Assembly (NCBI GenBank): GCA_963814055.1
Contig: CAWFBJ010000001.1
Span: 62,001-126,000 of the forward strand
Length of the DNA stretch: 64,000 bases
Source of the DNA: AWTP1-13 sp963814055
GTDB lineage: Bacteria; Pseudomonadota; Alphaproteobacteria; Rhizobiales; Hyphomicrobiaceae
Direction: 5' to 3'
In this document: one piece after another, positions 18,000 to 28,270 of the stretch
Layout: the number at the start of each line of letters is the position of its first letter
Position numbering within the stretch: the stretch's first letter is position 1
Program-made: the position numbers and the translations under genes
The notes under the pieces: generated by a model
Told to the model about the DNA's origin: nothing
The model's input: the letters and a program-made list of their open reading frames with translations, nothing else
The model's database searches: none

Positions 18000-18244
18000 C
18001 GTGCCTCCAGGCAGAAAGCTGTGATTTACCTATCCGGCGCTGGACCCACATTCCCAGGTTGGGGACAATAGGCGGTGACCGACTCTCGTGCCGTGGCGAT
18101 TGTCGCACCGGGAGACCATATAGGCTTGGTCACGGCTGAACCTGGCCGCGGCCGGGCAGCGACAAGCGGACGGCTCGAAAAAATCAGTTCGCCCCCGATG
18201 GTCGACCATTGTCGGCCTACTCAAAGGGCTAAGGAACAAAGATC

Positions 18245-21200
18245 GTGAACAAACTGGCGCCAATTGACGACATTGTTCCCGCCGGCGGCGTCGGGTTGCG
18301 TCCGTTCATACATCTGCGTGTCCATTCGGCCTATTCCCTGCTGGAGGGAGCGCTGCCAGTCGGCAAGATCGTCGCCCATGCGGTGAATGAACTCGGCGCC
18401 TGCGATCGCTGTCACCGACACCAACAACTTGTTCGGTGCGCTGGAATTTGCCCAGAAGGCCGTCAAGGAGGGCGTGCAACCGATCATCGGCTGCCAGGTC
18501 GATCTGGCGATGGGCGAACCAAACGAAGCCCAGCGGAGCCACCATCGCAGAGGGCCAGACGTTTTTCCGGTCGTGCTGATCGCTGCCAACGAGATCGGCT
18601 ATGGCAATCTCGTCGGGCTGGTCAGCCGCCTGTATCTCGACACGCCTCCCGGCGAGCATGTCCATCTGCCGGTTTCTGCGCTGGCCGACCGTTCCGAGGG
18701 CATCATCTGCCTTACCGGTGGCGAAAGAGGACCGATCGGCGCGGCCCTGAAGACCGATCACGCCGCTCTGGCCGAGCAGCGATTGGAGACGATGAGAGCG
18801 CTGTTCGGCGACAGGCTTTACGTTGAGGTCTCGCGCACGTCCGGATACGACCCGGCCGTCGAAGCGGGCATGATCGATTTGGCTTATCGGCTGGAGTTGC
18901 CTCTCGTTGCGACCAACGAAGCCTTCTTCCCCTCGCGCGATGACTACGAGGCGCATGACGCGCTGATCTCCATCGCCGAGGGCGCGGTGATCGCCGCCGA
19001 TGACCGCCGGAGGCTATCGCCGGACAACTACCTCAAGAGTCAGGCCGAAATGGCCGCCTTGTTCGCGGATATTCCGGAAGCGCTTGATAATACGATTGAG
19101 ATAGCGCGGCGCTGTTCCTACTACCCGAAGAACCGCAATCCGATTTTGCCACGCTTTGCGGCCCGCGACGCAGCAGACGCCGATGCAGCAGTCAAGGCGG
19201 AGGCCGAAGAACTCGCCCGGCAGGCTCGGGAAGGCTTGGCGATGCGGCTCGAAACCCGCGGTGCGACCGAAGGCTATTCAGTCGAGCAGTATCGGGAGCG
19301 GCTGGAATATGAACTCGGCATCATCGCGCGGATGAAATATCCGGGCTATTTCCTGATCGTATCGGACTTCATCAAATGGGCGAAGGCGCACGGCATCCCC
19401 GTCGGCCCCGGCCGAGGTTCCGGCGCTGGTTCGCTGGTCGCCTATGCCCTCACCATCACCGATGTCGATCCGCTGCGATTTTCGCTGCTGTTCGAGCGCT
19501 TCCTCAATCCCGACCGCGTGTCGATGCCGGACTTCGACATCGACTTCTGCCAGGACCGCCGGGAAGAGGTGATCCGCTACGTGCAGCAGAAATACGGGCG
19601 TGACCAGGTCGGCCAGATCATCACCTTCGGTACGCTGCAGGCGCGCGCGGTTCTGCGCGATGTCGGCCGCGTGCTGCAGATGCCGTACGGCCAGGTCGAC
19701 CGGCTCTGCAAGATGGTGCCGCAGAACCCTGCCAACCCTGTATCGCTTGCCAAAGCGATCGAGGGGGAGCCTCGCTTTGGCGAGGAGGCCGAGAAGGAGC
19801 CGATCGTCCAGACCCTGCTCGACATCGCGCAAAAACTGGAAGGCCTTTACCGGCATGCCTCGACGCATGCCGCCGGCATCGTCATCGGCGACCGGCCTTT
19901 GTCGCAGCTTGTGCCTATGTATCGCGATCCGCGATCGGACATGCCGGTTACCCAGTTCAACATGAAGTATGTCGAACAGGCCGGCCTCGTGAAGTTCGAC
20001 TTCCTCGGTCTGAAGACGCTGACCGTGATCGAGACGGCCGTGAAGCTGATCCGCAGACGGGGAGTGGACATCGATCCGGCGAAGATCCCGCTGGACGACC
20101 CCGACACCTACGCGATGCTGTCCCGTGGCGAAGTGGTTGGCGTGTTCCAGGTGGAAAGTGCCGGCATGCGCAAGGCGCTGATCGGTATGCGGCCGGATCG
20201 CATCGAGGACATCATCGCGCTGGTCGCGCTCTACCGGCCCGGCCCGATGGAAAACATCCCCACCTACAACGCCCGCAAGCATGGCGAAGAGGAGATGGCG
20301 TCGATCCACCCCAAGATCGACCATCTGGTGAAGGAGACTCAGGGCGTCATCGTCTACCAGGAACAGGTGATGCAGATCGCGCAGGAGCTCGCCGGCTATT
20401 CGCTTGGCGAAGCCGACCTCCTTCGCCGCGCGATGGGAAAGAAAATCCGCGCCGAGATGGACAAGCAGCGTGAGCGTTTCGTCTCAGGCGCGGTCGAGCG
20501 CGGCGTCACCAAGCCGCAAGCGGATTTCATCTTTGACCTTCTGGCCAAATTCGCCGACTACGGCTTCAACAAGAGCCACGCGGCTGCCTATGCGATCGTT
20601 TCCTATCAGACCGCCTATTTGAAGGCGCACTATCCGGTCGAGTTCCTTGCGGCGTCGATGACGCTCGACATGTCGAACACCGATAAGCTTGCCGATTTCC
20701 GTCAGGACGCAATGCGTCTCGGCATAGAGGTCGTTTCACCTTCGGTGATGACGAGCTTCCGGGATTTCGAGGTGGGCGAGAACCGCATCTTCTATTCGCT
20801 TGCAGCTATCAAGGGCGTCGGCGATGCAGCGGTCGAACACATCGTGGAAAAACGCAGTCAGGGGCCGTTCGCCAGCCTTGCTGATTTTTGCGAACGCATC
20901 GATCCGAAGATCGTCGGCAAGCGCGTCCTCGAAAGTCTGATCTCTGCGGGCGCGCTCGACTGCTTTGGGCACGACCGTGCCGCCATGATGGCTGGCGTCG
21001 AGCGGATGATGGGCATGGCGCAGCGTGCGCAGGAGAACGCGCTTTCGGGCCAAACCGACATTTTCGGCATGGCGGCGACGGGTCAGGCCCCGGTCCTGCA
21101 TCTGCCTGCTGCCGAGCCTTGGCTGCCGGCGGAGAAACTGCATCGCGAATTTCTAGCGGTCGGCTTCTATCTTTCCGCGCATCCGCTCGACGAATACAAG

Positions 21201-21746
21201 TCAGCGCTGACGAAGATGCGGGTTCAGAACTGGGCGGAATTCTCCGCCGCCGTGAAGCGGGGCGCTTCGGCGGGGCGTCTTGCAGGAACTGTCACGACAA
21301 AGCAGGAGCGCAAGACACGCACTGGAAACAAGATGGGTGTGATCCAGTTTTCGGACACCACGGGCCAGTACGAGGCGGTGCTGTTCTCCGAAGGGCTGGC
21401 GCAATATCGTGACATACTGGAGCCTGGCCGATCGGTCGTCATAACCGTGTCTGCCGAGGACCGGCCGGAAGGCGTAAACTTGCGCATCCAGACTGTGCAG
21501 CTGCTGGACGACGTGGCGAGCCAGGTGCAGAAGGCGCTGCGTATTTTTGTGCGCAACGATGCCCCTCTCAACGCGCTGATGCCTCAGCTGGCCGCAAAGG
21601 GCGAGGGGCAGGTGAGCCTGGTGGTGATCAAGGAAGGCGGCGAAGGCGAGGTCGAAATCGAACTACCGAACCGTTGCCGAATCTCGCCCCAGGTTGCTTC
21701 GGCGCTTCGAGCGGTGCCCGGCGTGGTCGAGGTGGAACTGGTTTGA
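18245..21746 (+). CDS. dnaE: DNA polymerase III alpha subunit DnaE1 (one frameshift)
   Basis: This is the replicative polymerase catalytic subunit, about 1166 residues when repaired. The PHP domain start (RPFIHLRVHSAYSLLEGALPV) is in the frame beginning at the GTG 18245; everything after AIAVTDTNNLFGALEF is in the next frame. One extra base at about 18396-18401 separates them. The C-family polymerase core is intact, with GPGRGSGAGSLVAYAL and the catalytic PDFDIDFCQDRR. Finger, HhH and OB-fold (ATGs TNKMGVIQFSDTTGQYE-like) regions follow. Length and domains indicate DnaE1 rather than the DnaE2/ImuC type. Because the gene is essential, a sequence error is the most likely cause of the break. Confidence 0.93.
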
Positions 21747-21873
21747 TCGCTGTCGAACAAGGGTCTCGCCGGACGGCAGTCGTGTAGCCTCAGCAGGTTA
21801 CCTGTTTCGATAGAAGGGCCGGCCGTTAAGGGTCCGGCATGCCGACCGCCGGTCGATCGCTTACAGCCCAAGA

Positions 21874-22647
21874 TCATCCGCTGCGCGCCACGCGGATTGT
21901 TGCGGCTACGGCTGCGCCATCGGTTATCGTGTTGCGGTACTCGCGATCAAGATCGGTTCCACCCATTCCGACATGGGGATTGCGGTAGAGCATGCCACTC
22001 GGCACTTCTTTGAGCGACGCGAAATGCATCTCGGACAGCCCGGTCCTTTGGCGTACATCCGCGATGTTCTTGGCATCGAGCGCGCCACACCCCATAACGA
22101 TGATCCGCTGGCCGGCTTGCGCGACCAGTTTCGCCAATAGTTCCGCTCCGTCGACCGCGGTATCGCGCTGACCGCTCGTCAGCACACGCCCGACCTTGCA
22201 ACGGATCAACGCTTCCAGGGCTTCGAACGGATCTCGGGTCATATCGAAGGCGCGGTGGCAGGTGACGTTGAGTGGACCGGCACGCTCCACGAGAGCGGTC
22301 ATATGGGCTTCGTCAATCGTCCCGTCGGCGTTGAGGCAGCCCACGACAACACCGGCAACGCCGAGGTCCCGCAGCGCATCCACGTCGGCGAGCATCGAGC
22401 GGTACTCCGCCTCGGAATACAGAAAGTCGCCACCTCGCGGCCGGACAATGACGTGGAACGGAACTGTGGCTACTTCCAACGCCAGGCGCACGGTGCCAAG
22501 GCTCGGCGTGATCCCGCCTTCGACCAGGCTAGCACAAAGTTCCACGCGGTCCGCGCCGTTTTCCTGGGCCGCGACCAACCCGTCGATACCTTCCACACAG
22601 ATTTCGATCAGGGGCAATGCGGCAGAGTTAGGGTTGGGGAGGGACAT
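21874..22647 (-). CDS. cutC: CutC family protein
   Basis: CutC is a TIM-barrel protein first linked to copper tolerance; the actual activity is unsettled. The N-terminal IEICVEGIDGLVAAQENGADRVELC, the FHVIVRPRGGDF strand and VTCHRAFDMTRDP are hallmark segments. The frame is open to a TTG at 22698; the ATG at 22647 (MSLPNPNSAALPL) gives a length nearer the family norm of about 250. Ribosome sites are weak at both. It converges on dnaE, with 127 bp between the stops. No metal-resistance genes are adjacent. Confidence 0.87.
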   Translation of the reverse strand: MSLPNPNSAALPLIEICVEGIDGLVAAQENGADRVELCASLVEGGITPSLGTVRLALEVATVPFHVIVRPRGGDFLYSEAEYRSMLADVDALRDLGVAGVVVGCLNADGTIDEAHMTALVERAGPLNVTCHRAFDMTRDPFEALEALIRCKVGRVLTSGQRDTAVDGAELLAKLVAQAGQRIIVMGCGALDAKNIADVRQRTGLSEMHFASLKEVPSGMLYRNPHVGMGGTDLDREYRNTITDGAAVAATIRVARSG

Positions 22648-22752
22648 GTCGAGATCCATCAACAGCGATTGCTGCCGCCGAATTAGCGCATCGAGCAAGC
22701 TAAGGCGATCTCCAGGCTCAAATTCAATTGTTCCACGGAGGAATTCCTTCGC

Positions 22753-22899
22753 ATGCCAGTCGGCAAGGGTGTCACAGGATTCGCTTCAACGGCTCGCGTC
22801 GAAGGTACTACTCCAAACGTTCGGAACTCATTTGAAAGCTATTCGATGCAATCCGAAGCGAAATTGAAACAAATCCACGTCATCGCGACATCAAGCTGA
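22753..22899 (+). CDS. Candidate small ORF of 48 codons, unknown
   Basis: In the 466-bp gap between cutC and the secreted-protein gene, an ATG at 22753 follows GGAGG by 11 nt and opens 48 codons (MPVGKGVTGFASTARVEG...) ending with TGA at 22899. It has no signal peptide or membrane segment and no recognisable domain. Codon choice is ordinary. Evidence is limited to the ribosome site and open frame, so it may be spurious. Confidence 0.3.
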   Translation: MPVGKGVTGFASTARVEGTTPNVRNSFESYSMQSEAKLKQIHVIATSS

Positions 22900-23113
22900 A
22901 ATACCACTCCCCCAAAGTCGGCTTGCTCGGTTGGCAAAGGAAAGAGTCGTCTCAACATCCGCTGGTCAACGCCAGCGGCGCACCTGGCCGATTGGCGAAC
23001 CGACGACAGTTCCATCGCGCCTGACGTTTCCGCATAGGCGACTGCCAGCGTCACATTCGGTGATTTCCATCCAGAGCCGCAATGCGGTTCGTCAACTTCC
23101 AGAGGAGGGACTC

Positions 23114-23491
23114 GTGAGGATTTCGCGTTTGACCACATTTGCTGCATTTGCCTGCCTGGCAATGACAGGTATCTCAACGGCTGCAGACCTGACGCCGGGA
23201 AGCGGTCACAGCGTCCGTATCGGCGCGATGCAAGGCATTCTGTACTACACGGCCGATCAGGAGGGGTACAAGGTCATTACGACATTGGCCGCCGGCGCAG
23301 ACGGATTACCGATCCGGTTCAGCACGACACTGGCGGCCGGCCAGCGCGCGGTCATCTCGGTACCACAGTCCGTTGGCGAACCGCCCGTCGATTTCGAGAT
23401 CGTACGAAACGGCGATGTTCTCGTCGTAAAGGAGCCGGCAGCCTCCGCGCCAACGCAATTGACACACCGCTCTGTCGCTTTCAGAGAGTAA
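23114..23491 (+). CDS. Small secreted protein, unknown function
   Basis: The 125-residue product has a clear Sec signal (RISRLTTFAAFACLAMTGISTAA, cleavage near residue 24) and a beta-rich mature part with DLTPGSGHSVRIGAMQGILYYT and ADGLPIRFSTTLAAGQRAVISVPQS. The GTG start at 23114 follows the strong ribosome site GAGGAGGGA. No enzymatic motif is visible, and only one family-like feature stands out: a compact, probably immunoglobulin-like or beta-barrel fold without cysteines. It converges with the GYD-domain gene. Periplasmic location is inferred from the signal. Confidence 0.75.
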   Translation: MRISRLTTFAAFACLAMTGISTAADLTPGSGHSVRIGAMQGILYYTADQEGYKVITTLAAGADGLPIRFSTTLAAGQRAVISVPQSVGEPPVDFEIVRNGDVLVVKEPAASAPTQLTHRSVAFRE

Positions 23492-23576
23492 CGCTGACCG
23501 ATGCGACGCGGTTGAACCGGCTGCGAAATCCGCCGCGTCCCAGGTGTTCTTGGCCTGCGCGGTATGGCGACTCCGA

Positions 23577-23873
23577 CTATGGCATCTTGCTGATGATTTC
23601 GCGTATTTCATTGGCGTCATACGCACGCAAGGTCTGTGCTTTGACGTTGCCCAACTGCGAGATTGCAAGCGTGAGAGCCGTCACGGCGACATCATTGTCG
23701 GATTCAGCGATCGCGACGACGATTTCGGTCTGACCAAACGTCCAGAAGATGTCCCGCACCTTCACGCCGCTCTTTTCGGCGAGTGCCTTCAGCACTTCAG
23801 CGCGCTGCGGCGAATCCTTGATTGCGCGAAGCCCCTGGTCTGTAAAGTTTGCGAGCACCACATAGCTGGCCAT
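23577..23873 (-). CDS. GYD domain protein
   Basis: This 98-residue protein belongs to the GYD family (small alpha/beta, ferredoxin-like dimers of unknown function). The beginning YVVLANFTDQGLRAIKDSP and the middle KVRDIFWTFGQTEIVVAIAES fit the family; the eponymous Gly-Tyr-Asp is replaced by FGQTE here, as is common. It stands alone and converges with the secreted-protein gene. About 300 bp of noncoding DNA separates its start from dusA. Confidence 0.82.
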   Translation of the reverse strand: MASYVVLANFTDQGLRAIKDSPQRAEVLKALAEKSGVKVRDIFWTFGQTEIVVAIAESDNDVAVTALTLAISQLGNVKAQTLRAYDANEIREIISKMP

Positions 23874-24172
23874 GTCAGATCTCCTCCCAGGAGTGCGCCC
23901 CCACGATGGGGTCCCCCGTCTCCGAAGCGCACCCTAGCACTCGTATTTACCAGCCGCAACTATGCGTTGAACCCGATCGCACTGCACCGAATTGTTTCAC
24001 TCGGCAGCAATGATGCAGGCTCGCCTTGCCCGGAAACGCGCTGAAAGATCCGTGGGTTGACGAACGGTCAGCCCGGCATGGAACTAAAGTGTGGTTTCAA
24101 ATAGATACGAGTGTTAGAGAGTGGGCCAAATAAGGCAAAGCAGCAGCCACAGTGCTGGCGTTCTAGAAAACC

Positions 24173-25177
24173 ATGAAAAATCAGTACTCTAACAAACGAA
24201 GAGTTCTTTCCGTTGCGCCTATGATGGACTGGACGGACCGTCATTGCCGTTTCCTCCATCGGCTGCTCACACGCCGGGCGCTGCTCTATACGGAAATGGT
24301 GGTTGCTGATGCTGTCATTCATGGAGCCCGAGAGCGGCTGCTCGGTTTTGATGCCTGTGAGCATCCCGTCGCATTGCAACTCGGCGGCTCCGATCCCGCC
24401 AAGCTGGCGGAGGCTGCGCGGATTGGCGAAGCGTTCGGCTATGACGAGATCAACGTCAATGTAGGCTGCCCGTCCGACCGCGTGCAGTCCGGCACGTTCG
24501 GCGCCTGCCTTATGAAGGTTCCCGATCTGGTGGCCGAGGGCGTTGCCGCGATGAAGGGGGCGGTCGGGATTCCGGTTACCGTCAAATGCCGTATCGGCGT
24601 CGACGATCAGGATCCGGAATTCGCGCTCGATGAGCTTTCGAATGCGGTATTTGCCGCCGGCGCCGATGCACTTTGGGTACATGCGCGCAAGGCGTGGCTC
24701 GAAGGTTTGAGCCCGAAGGAAAATCGGGACATTCCACCACTTGACTATGATCGCGTCTACCGGCTGAAAGGCAAAAATCCCGATCGATTCATCGGCATCA
24801 ATGGCGGCATCCAATCTCTGGATGAAGCCGCGCGGCATCTCGACTACGTGGACGGCGTGATGCTTGGCCGTGCGGCTTACCATACGCCCGCTATCCTGGC
24901 CGATACCGATCGTCTGATTTACGGGGAGAGCCAGCCGCCCGTGGATTTTGGTGTTCTGGTCGAACGGATGGCCGCCTATGCAGCCCGCCACATCGAGCAC
25001 GGAGGACGTCTGGCGCATGTCACGCGCCATATGGTCGGGCTTTTCCATGGCCTCCCGGGGGCGCGGCGCTACCGGCAGATCCTTTCCACCGATGCTGCGC
25101 AGGCCGGGGCCGGGCCAGAGGTGCTGCATCGGGCGTTTGCGGCAGTAGACTTCGGCTCGGACAGCAAGGCTGCTTGA
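24173..25177 (+). CDS. dusA: tRNA-dihydrouridine synthase A
   Basis: DusA reduces U20/U20a in the tRNA D-loop using FMN and NADPH. The 334 residues begin with LSVAPMMDWTDRHCRFLHR, a DusA signature, and contain the catalytic-cysteine motif NVNVGCPSDRVQSGTFGACLM and the FMN-binding INGGIQSL and GVMLGRAAYHTP segments. The length is typical. It sits downstream of a 299-bp gap that should hold its promoter and is followed by a TauE-type exporter gene 130 bp later. Confidence 0.94.
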   Translation: MKNQYSNKRRVLSVAPMMDWTDRHCRFLHRLLTRRALLYTEMVVADAVIHGARERLLGFDACEHPVALQLGGSDPAKLAEAARIGEAFGYDEINVNVGCPSDRVQSGTFGACLMKVPDLVAEGVAAMKGAVGIPVTVKCRIGVDDQDPEFALDELSNAVFAAGADALWVHARKAWLEGLSPKENRDIPPLDYDRVYRLKGKNPDRFIGINGGIQSLDEAARHLDYVDGVMLGRAAYHTPAILADTDRLIYGESQPPVDFGVLVERMAAYAARHIEHGGRLAHVTRHMVGLFHGLPGARRYRQILSTDAAQAGAGPEVLHRAFAAVDFGSDSKAA

Positions 25178-25307
25178 CGCGAACCACCGTCACCGGGACG
25201 GCTTCCACTTCGTGCCTCCGATCCATTGCTCGCTTGCCATTTGATGGCCGGTTTACTTTCGCCAATCGGCAGGATAGCCATCCGCCAACCCACCGGAGAG
25301 GCCAGAA

Positions 25308-26141
25308 ATGCCGGAAATGCATATGGCGGCGGGAGAGATCGCCACTTTCGCTGCTGTAGTTGCCGCTTCCGGCGTCGTTTCTGGTCTTCTGGCCGGAATT
25401 TTCGGGATCGGTGGCGGCGCCGTGCTGGTACCGGTGTTCTACCAGGTCTTCGGATTGTTGGGTGTAGACGAAATTGTGAGGATGCACCTCTCTGTCGGCT
25501 CCTCGCTGGCGATCATCGTTCCGACCTCGATCCGCTCTTTCACGGGGCATAAAGCCAAGGGCGCGGTTGATATGGACCTGCTGAGGTCCTTTCTGATCCC
25601 TGTGCCTGCCGGTGTCATTCTCGCTTCCATCGCTGCGGCATACATTTCGAGCGAAGGCCTGCGGATCATCTTCTCAGCGATTACGGTGCTGGTGGGGCTG
25701 AAGCTGCTGTTCAACCGTGACAGTTGGCGTCTGGGCGACAAAGTTCCCGGAAATCCGTGGCGGTCTTTCATCGGCGTGCTCATCGGTTTCTTTTCGACGC
25801 TGATGGGCATCGGGGGAGGCGTGATGAACAATACCTTCATGACCCTCTACGGGCGCCCGATGCATCAGGCGGTCGCCACATCTTCCGGTGTCGGTGTGAT
25901 GATCGCGATCCCGGGCACGATCGGCTATATCTGGGCAGGCTGGGGCAATCCGCTGCTTCCTATCGTCTCCACGGGATACATCAACTGGATAGCCGTCGCT
26001 CTCGTCATACCGATTGCGCTGATCGTCACGCCTTATGGCGTCCATCTGGCGCACTGGCTGAAGAAACGGCATCTCGAGATTGGCTTCGGCCTGTTTTGCT
26101 TATTCGTTTCGGCGCGCTTTTTCATCAGTCTTTTTGACTAG
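25308..26141 (+). CDS. TauE/SafE family sulfite/anion exporter-like permease
   Basis: This 277-residue integral membrane protein has about eight helices and the duplicated glycine-rich motifs of TauE/SafE proteins (GLLAGIFGIGGGAVLVPVF near residue 27 and GFFSTLMGIGGGVMNNTFM near residue 163). Family members export sulfite, sulfoacetate or other organosulfur anions, but the substrate cannot be read from sequence. The ATG follows GGAGAGG. Its stop lies 18 bp from the stop of the convergent aspartic protease gene. Confidence 0.88.
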   Translation: MPEMHMAAGEIATFAAVVAASGVVSGLLAGIFGIGGGAVLVPVFYQVFGLLGVDEIVRMHLSVGSSLAIIVPTSIRSFTGHKAKGAVDMDLLRSFLIPVPAGVILASIAAAYISSEGLRIIFSAITVLVGLKLLFNRDSWRLGDKVPGNPWRSFIGVLIGFFSTLMGIGGGVMNNTFMTLYGRPMHQAVATSSGVGVMIAIPGTIGYIWAGWGNPLLPIVSTGYINWIAVALVIPIALIVTPYGVHLAHWLKKRHLEIGFGLFCLFVSARFFISLFD

Positions 26142-26159
26142 CGGGCATCGCAGCCAGGC

Positions 26160-26864
26160 TCAGTCCCTCAGGATCATCCGGTCGCCCCGCACATCGAAAC
26201 CGGACAGAGTTCCGATGAAATTCATGCCGAGCAACGTCTGGCCAAGCGCGCCGCTTTCGGCGACCAGCATCGGCACATTCCGGCGCGTGATCGCGCCGAT
26301 TGTGATCGTGTCTGCAATCACGCGCGCCGCCTTGGCTGTACCGTTCGCCGTGGACACGGGGATTGTGAAGCTGAGAGCAGCGGTATCGAAGCCGGCACGC
26401 CTGGCATCGGAAGCCGTCAACACGGTGCTGCTGGCGCCGGTGTCGACCAGCACGTCGACCGCGGCCCCATTGATTGCCGCCCGCGCCCCGAAGTGGCCGT
26501 TCGAGAGCTTGTCCAGCATCACGACATGATTGCCGTCGCCGTCACTGATGGAAAGCGGGCTTCCCGGAACAAGACCGGCTGTCACCCTGTTTGCGAAGTC
26601 CTGCAGCTCGTAACGGTATTGATAGCCGGCGATCAGGGCAAGGATGACCAGCAACCATAGCGCCAGGCTGCGCGCGACATAGCCCAGCCGCATCCCGGAG
26701 CCGAGGATTCCGGCGGCAAGCACTGTTCCCCAAATGCCGAGATAGAGCGTCTGGCCAAAGGCGTCGTTGGCGATGCCGAATGTCGAACCCGCGGAGTCAT
26801 TCAGGACCAGCAGGATCAGACCGCCGCCGATGACTGCAATGATGATCCAAAGAAAACGACTCAT
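26160..26864 (-). CDS. Membrane-anchored clan AA aspartic protease (TIGR02281 type)
   Basis: The 234-residue product has two to three N-terminal hydrophobic segments (about residues 5-75) and a retropepsin-like domain. The active-site motif is DVLVDTGASSTVLTASDARRAG. A single catalytic Asp motif suggests that it works as a homodimer. A second conserved turn, PMLVAESGALGQTLLGMNFI, is present. It overlaps the upstream DUF1289 gene by 4 bp, a pairing frequent in rhizobia. The natural substrate is unknown. Confidence 0.88.
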   Translation of the reverse strand: MSRFLWIIIAVIGGGLILLVLNDSAGSTFGIANDAFGQTLYLGIWGTVLAAGILGSGMRLGYVARSLALWLLVILALIAGYQYRYELQDFANRVTAGLVPGSPLSISDGDGNHVVMLDKLSNGHFGARAAINGAAVDVLVDTGASSTVLTASDARRAGFDTAALSFTIPVSTANGTAKAARVIADTITIGAITRRNVPMLVAESGALGQTLLGMNFIGTLSGFDVRGDRMILRD

Positions 26865-27100
26865 GGCTGTCCTGCGGCGCTGCGTTCACGCGCCATACGA
26901 GCGCGCCGCGTCTCGCGTCGTGGTTTGCGCTCGACTGTCTCAAGGCGCTCAGGCAGAATCGCCATGATGCTGCGGCGAGTTTCCGCTGTCATGGCGATCC
27001 AGCCGGATATCTCATCGCGTGTCCGGCCACACCCAAAACAGTAGCCGGTTTTCATGTCGATCGAGCAAACAAGAATGCAAGGTGATTCGATGGCCGTCAT
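26861..27100 (-). CDS. DUF1289 family small Cys-rich protein
   Basis: The 79-residue product has the DUF1289 pattern SPCILVCSIDMKTGYCFGCGRT, with four conserved cysteines probably binding a metal, followed by an aromatic/helical part (EISGWIAMTAETRRSIM) and a basic tail. The ATG at 27100 gives the canonical start MTAIESPC; an upstream extension to 27151 is possible but atypical. It is translationally coupled to the protease gene through an ATGA overlap. Confidence 0.85.
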   Translation of the reverse strand: MTAIESPCILVCSIDMKTGYCFGCGRTRDEISGWIAMTAETRRSIMAILPERLETVERKPRRETRRARMARERSAAGQP

Positions 27101-27271
27101 GGCGATTCCGTTTCGAACTTCCCAGATGGTGCAGCCTCGAAGACGATGCAAGCCCGTTTAAACGCGCTGCGGAAAAAGCTTCTTGCGTCACATCATTTCC
27201 TAATGCGTGTGATTGTGTAGAGAGATGAAAACGGACACGAGCGGTACAGCACAGAGGCAGACAGACGCGAG

Positions 27272-28270
27272 ATGACAAGCGGACTTCCATTCGACGATTT
27301 TCGTAGCCTGCTGGCGGCCCTTGAAGGTCCTGACGAACGGGCGGCAGCCGGCGTACGTTCTCTCTATGAACGCACGGGCAAGCCGAAGGGATCGCTTGGC
27401 CGGCTCGAAGACATTGCGGAGTGGCTGGCTGCCTGGACGGGGCGGGTCCCGCCGGTCGTGAACAGGCCGCTGGTCGCAATCTTTGCCGGCAATCATGGCA
27501 TAGCCGGTCAGGACATTTCGCCCCGCTCGCAGGTGACGACCGCCCAACTTGTGGAACTGACCGCGTCCGGCGGCGCAGCGATAAATCAGTTCTGCATTGC
27601 CTCCAATCTCGGGCTCAAGGTGTTCGACCTTGCTCTCGAGCTTCCGACTGCGAATATCACGGAGGATGCAGCTCTCGATGAGCGTGCGTGCGCGGCCACC
27701 ATGGCGTTCGGGATGGAAGCTGTAGCCGACACCGATCTGCTCTGCATTGGCGATCTGGGAGTCGGCAATTCCACGGTCGCCGCCGCCTTGTTCGCAGCGC
27801 TGCTTGGCGGGAGCGGCGCCGAGTGGGTCGGATCGGGGTCCGGCGCGGATGATGCGATGGTCGCGCGCAAAGCGGCTGTCGTAGACCGCGCTCTGGCTTT
27901 CCACGGCAAGAATTTGAAGGATCCGCTGGAAGCATTGCGGCGTGTTGGCGGGCGCGAATTTGCAGCGATTGCAGGTGCCATCCTTGCCGCGCGAAAGCAG
28001 CGGGTGGCCGTCATTCTTGACGGCTTTGCGACGACTGCGGCCGCTGCCGTACTGCATACTATCAACCCCGCGGCTCTCGATCATTGCGTGCTTGCACACC
28101 TTTCAGCCGAACCCGGCCATGCGCGAGCGGCAGCGAGACTTGGACTTCGCCCGATCCTCGATCTTCAACTGCATCACGGAGAGGCGACCGGAGCGGCCCT
28201 GGCAGCCGGAATTATCCGGGCGGCTGCACTTTCGCTTTCCGGCATGGCAGCCGCTATCAGACAGCCCTGA
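27272..28270 (+). CDS. cobT: Nicotinate-nucleotide--dimethylbenzimidazole phosphoribosyltransferase
   Basis: CobT activates the lower ligand of cobalamin by forming alpha-ribazole phosphate. The 332 residues show the family segments TGKPKGSLGRLEDIAEWL, FAGNHGIAGQDISPRSQ, CIGDLGVGNSTVAAALFAAL and the C-terminal HHGEATGAALAAGIIRAA. The catalytic Glu region is preserved. The rest of the cobalamin pathway is not in the window, and I see no cobalamin riboswitch in the 120-bp upstream gap. The 3' end overlaps the 3' end of the convergent histidine kinase gene by 14 bp. Confidence 0.94.
   Translation: MTSGLPFDDFRSLLAALEGPDERAAAGVRSLYERTGKPKGSLGRLEDIAEWLAAWTGRVPPVVNRPLVAIFAGNHGIAGQDISPRSQVTTAQLVELTASGGAAINQFCIASNLGLKVFDLALELPTANITEDAALDERACAATMAFGMEAVADTDLLCIGDLGVGNSTVAAALFAALLGGSGAEWVGSGSGADDAMVARKAAVVDRALAFHGKNLKDPLEALRRVGGREFAAIAGAILAARKQRVAVILDGFATTAAAAVLHTINPAALDHCVLAHLSAEPGHARAAARLGLRPILDLQLHHGEATGAALAAGIIRAAALSLSGMAAAIRQP

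Noticed and set aside
18387..18440. Internal start of dnaE at 18387
   Set aside because: It would remove the first PHP motif; the missing N-terminus is present just upstream in another frame.
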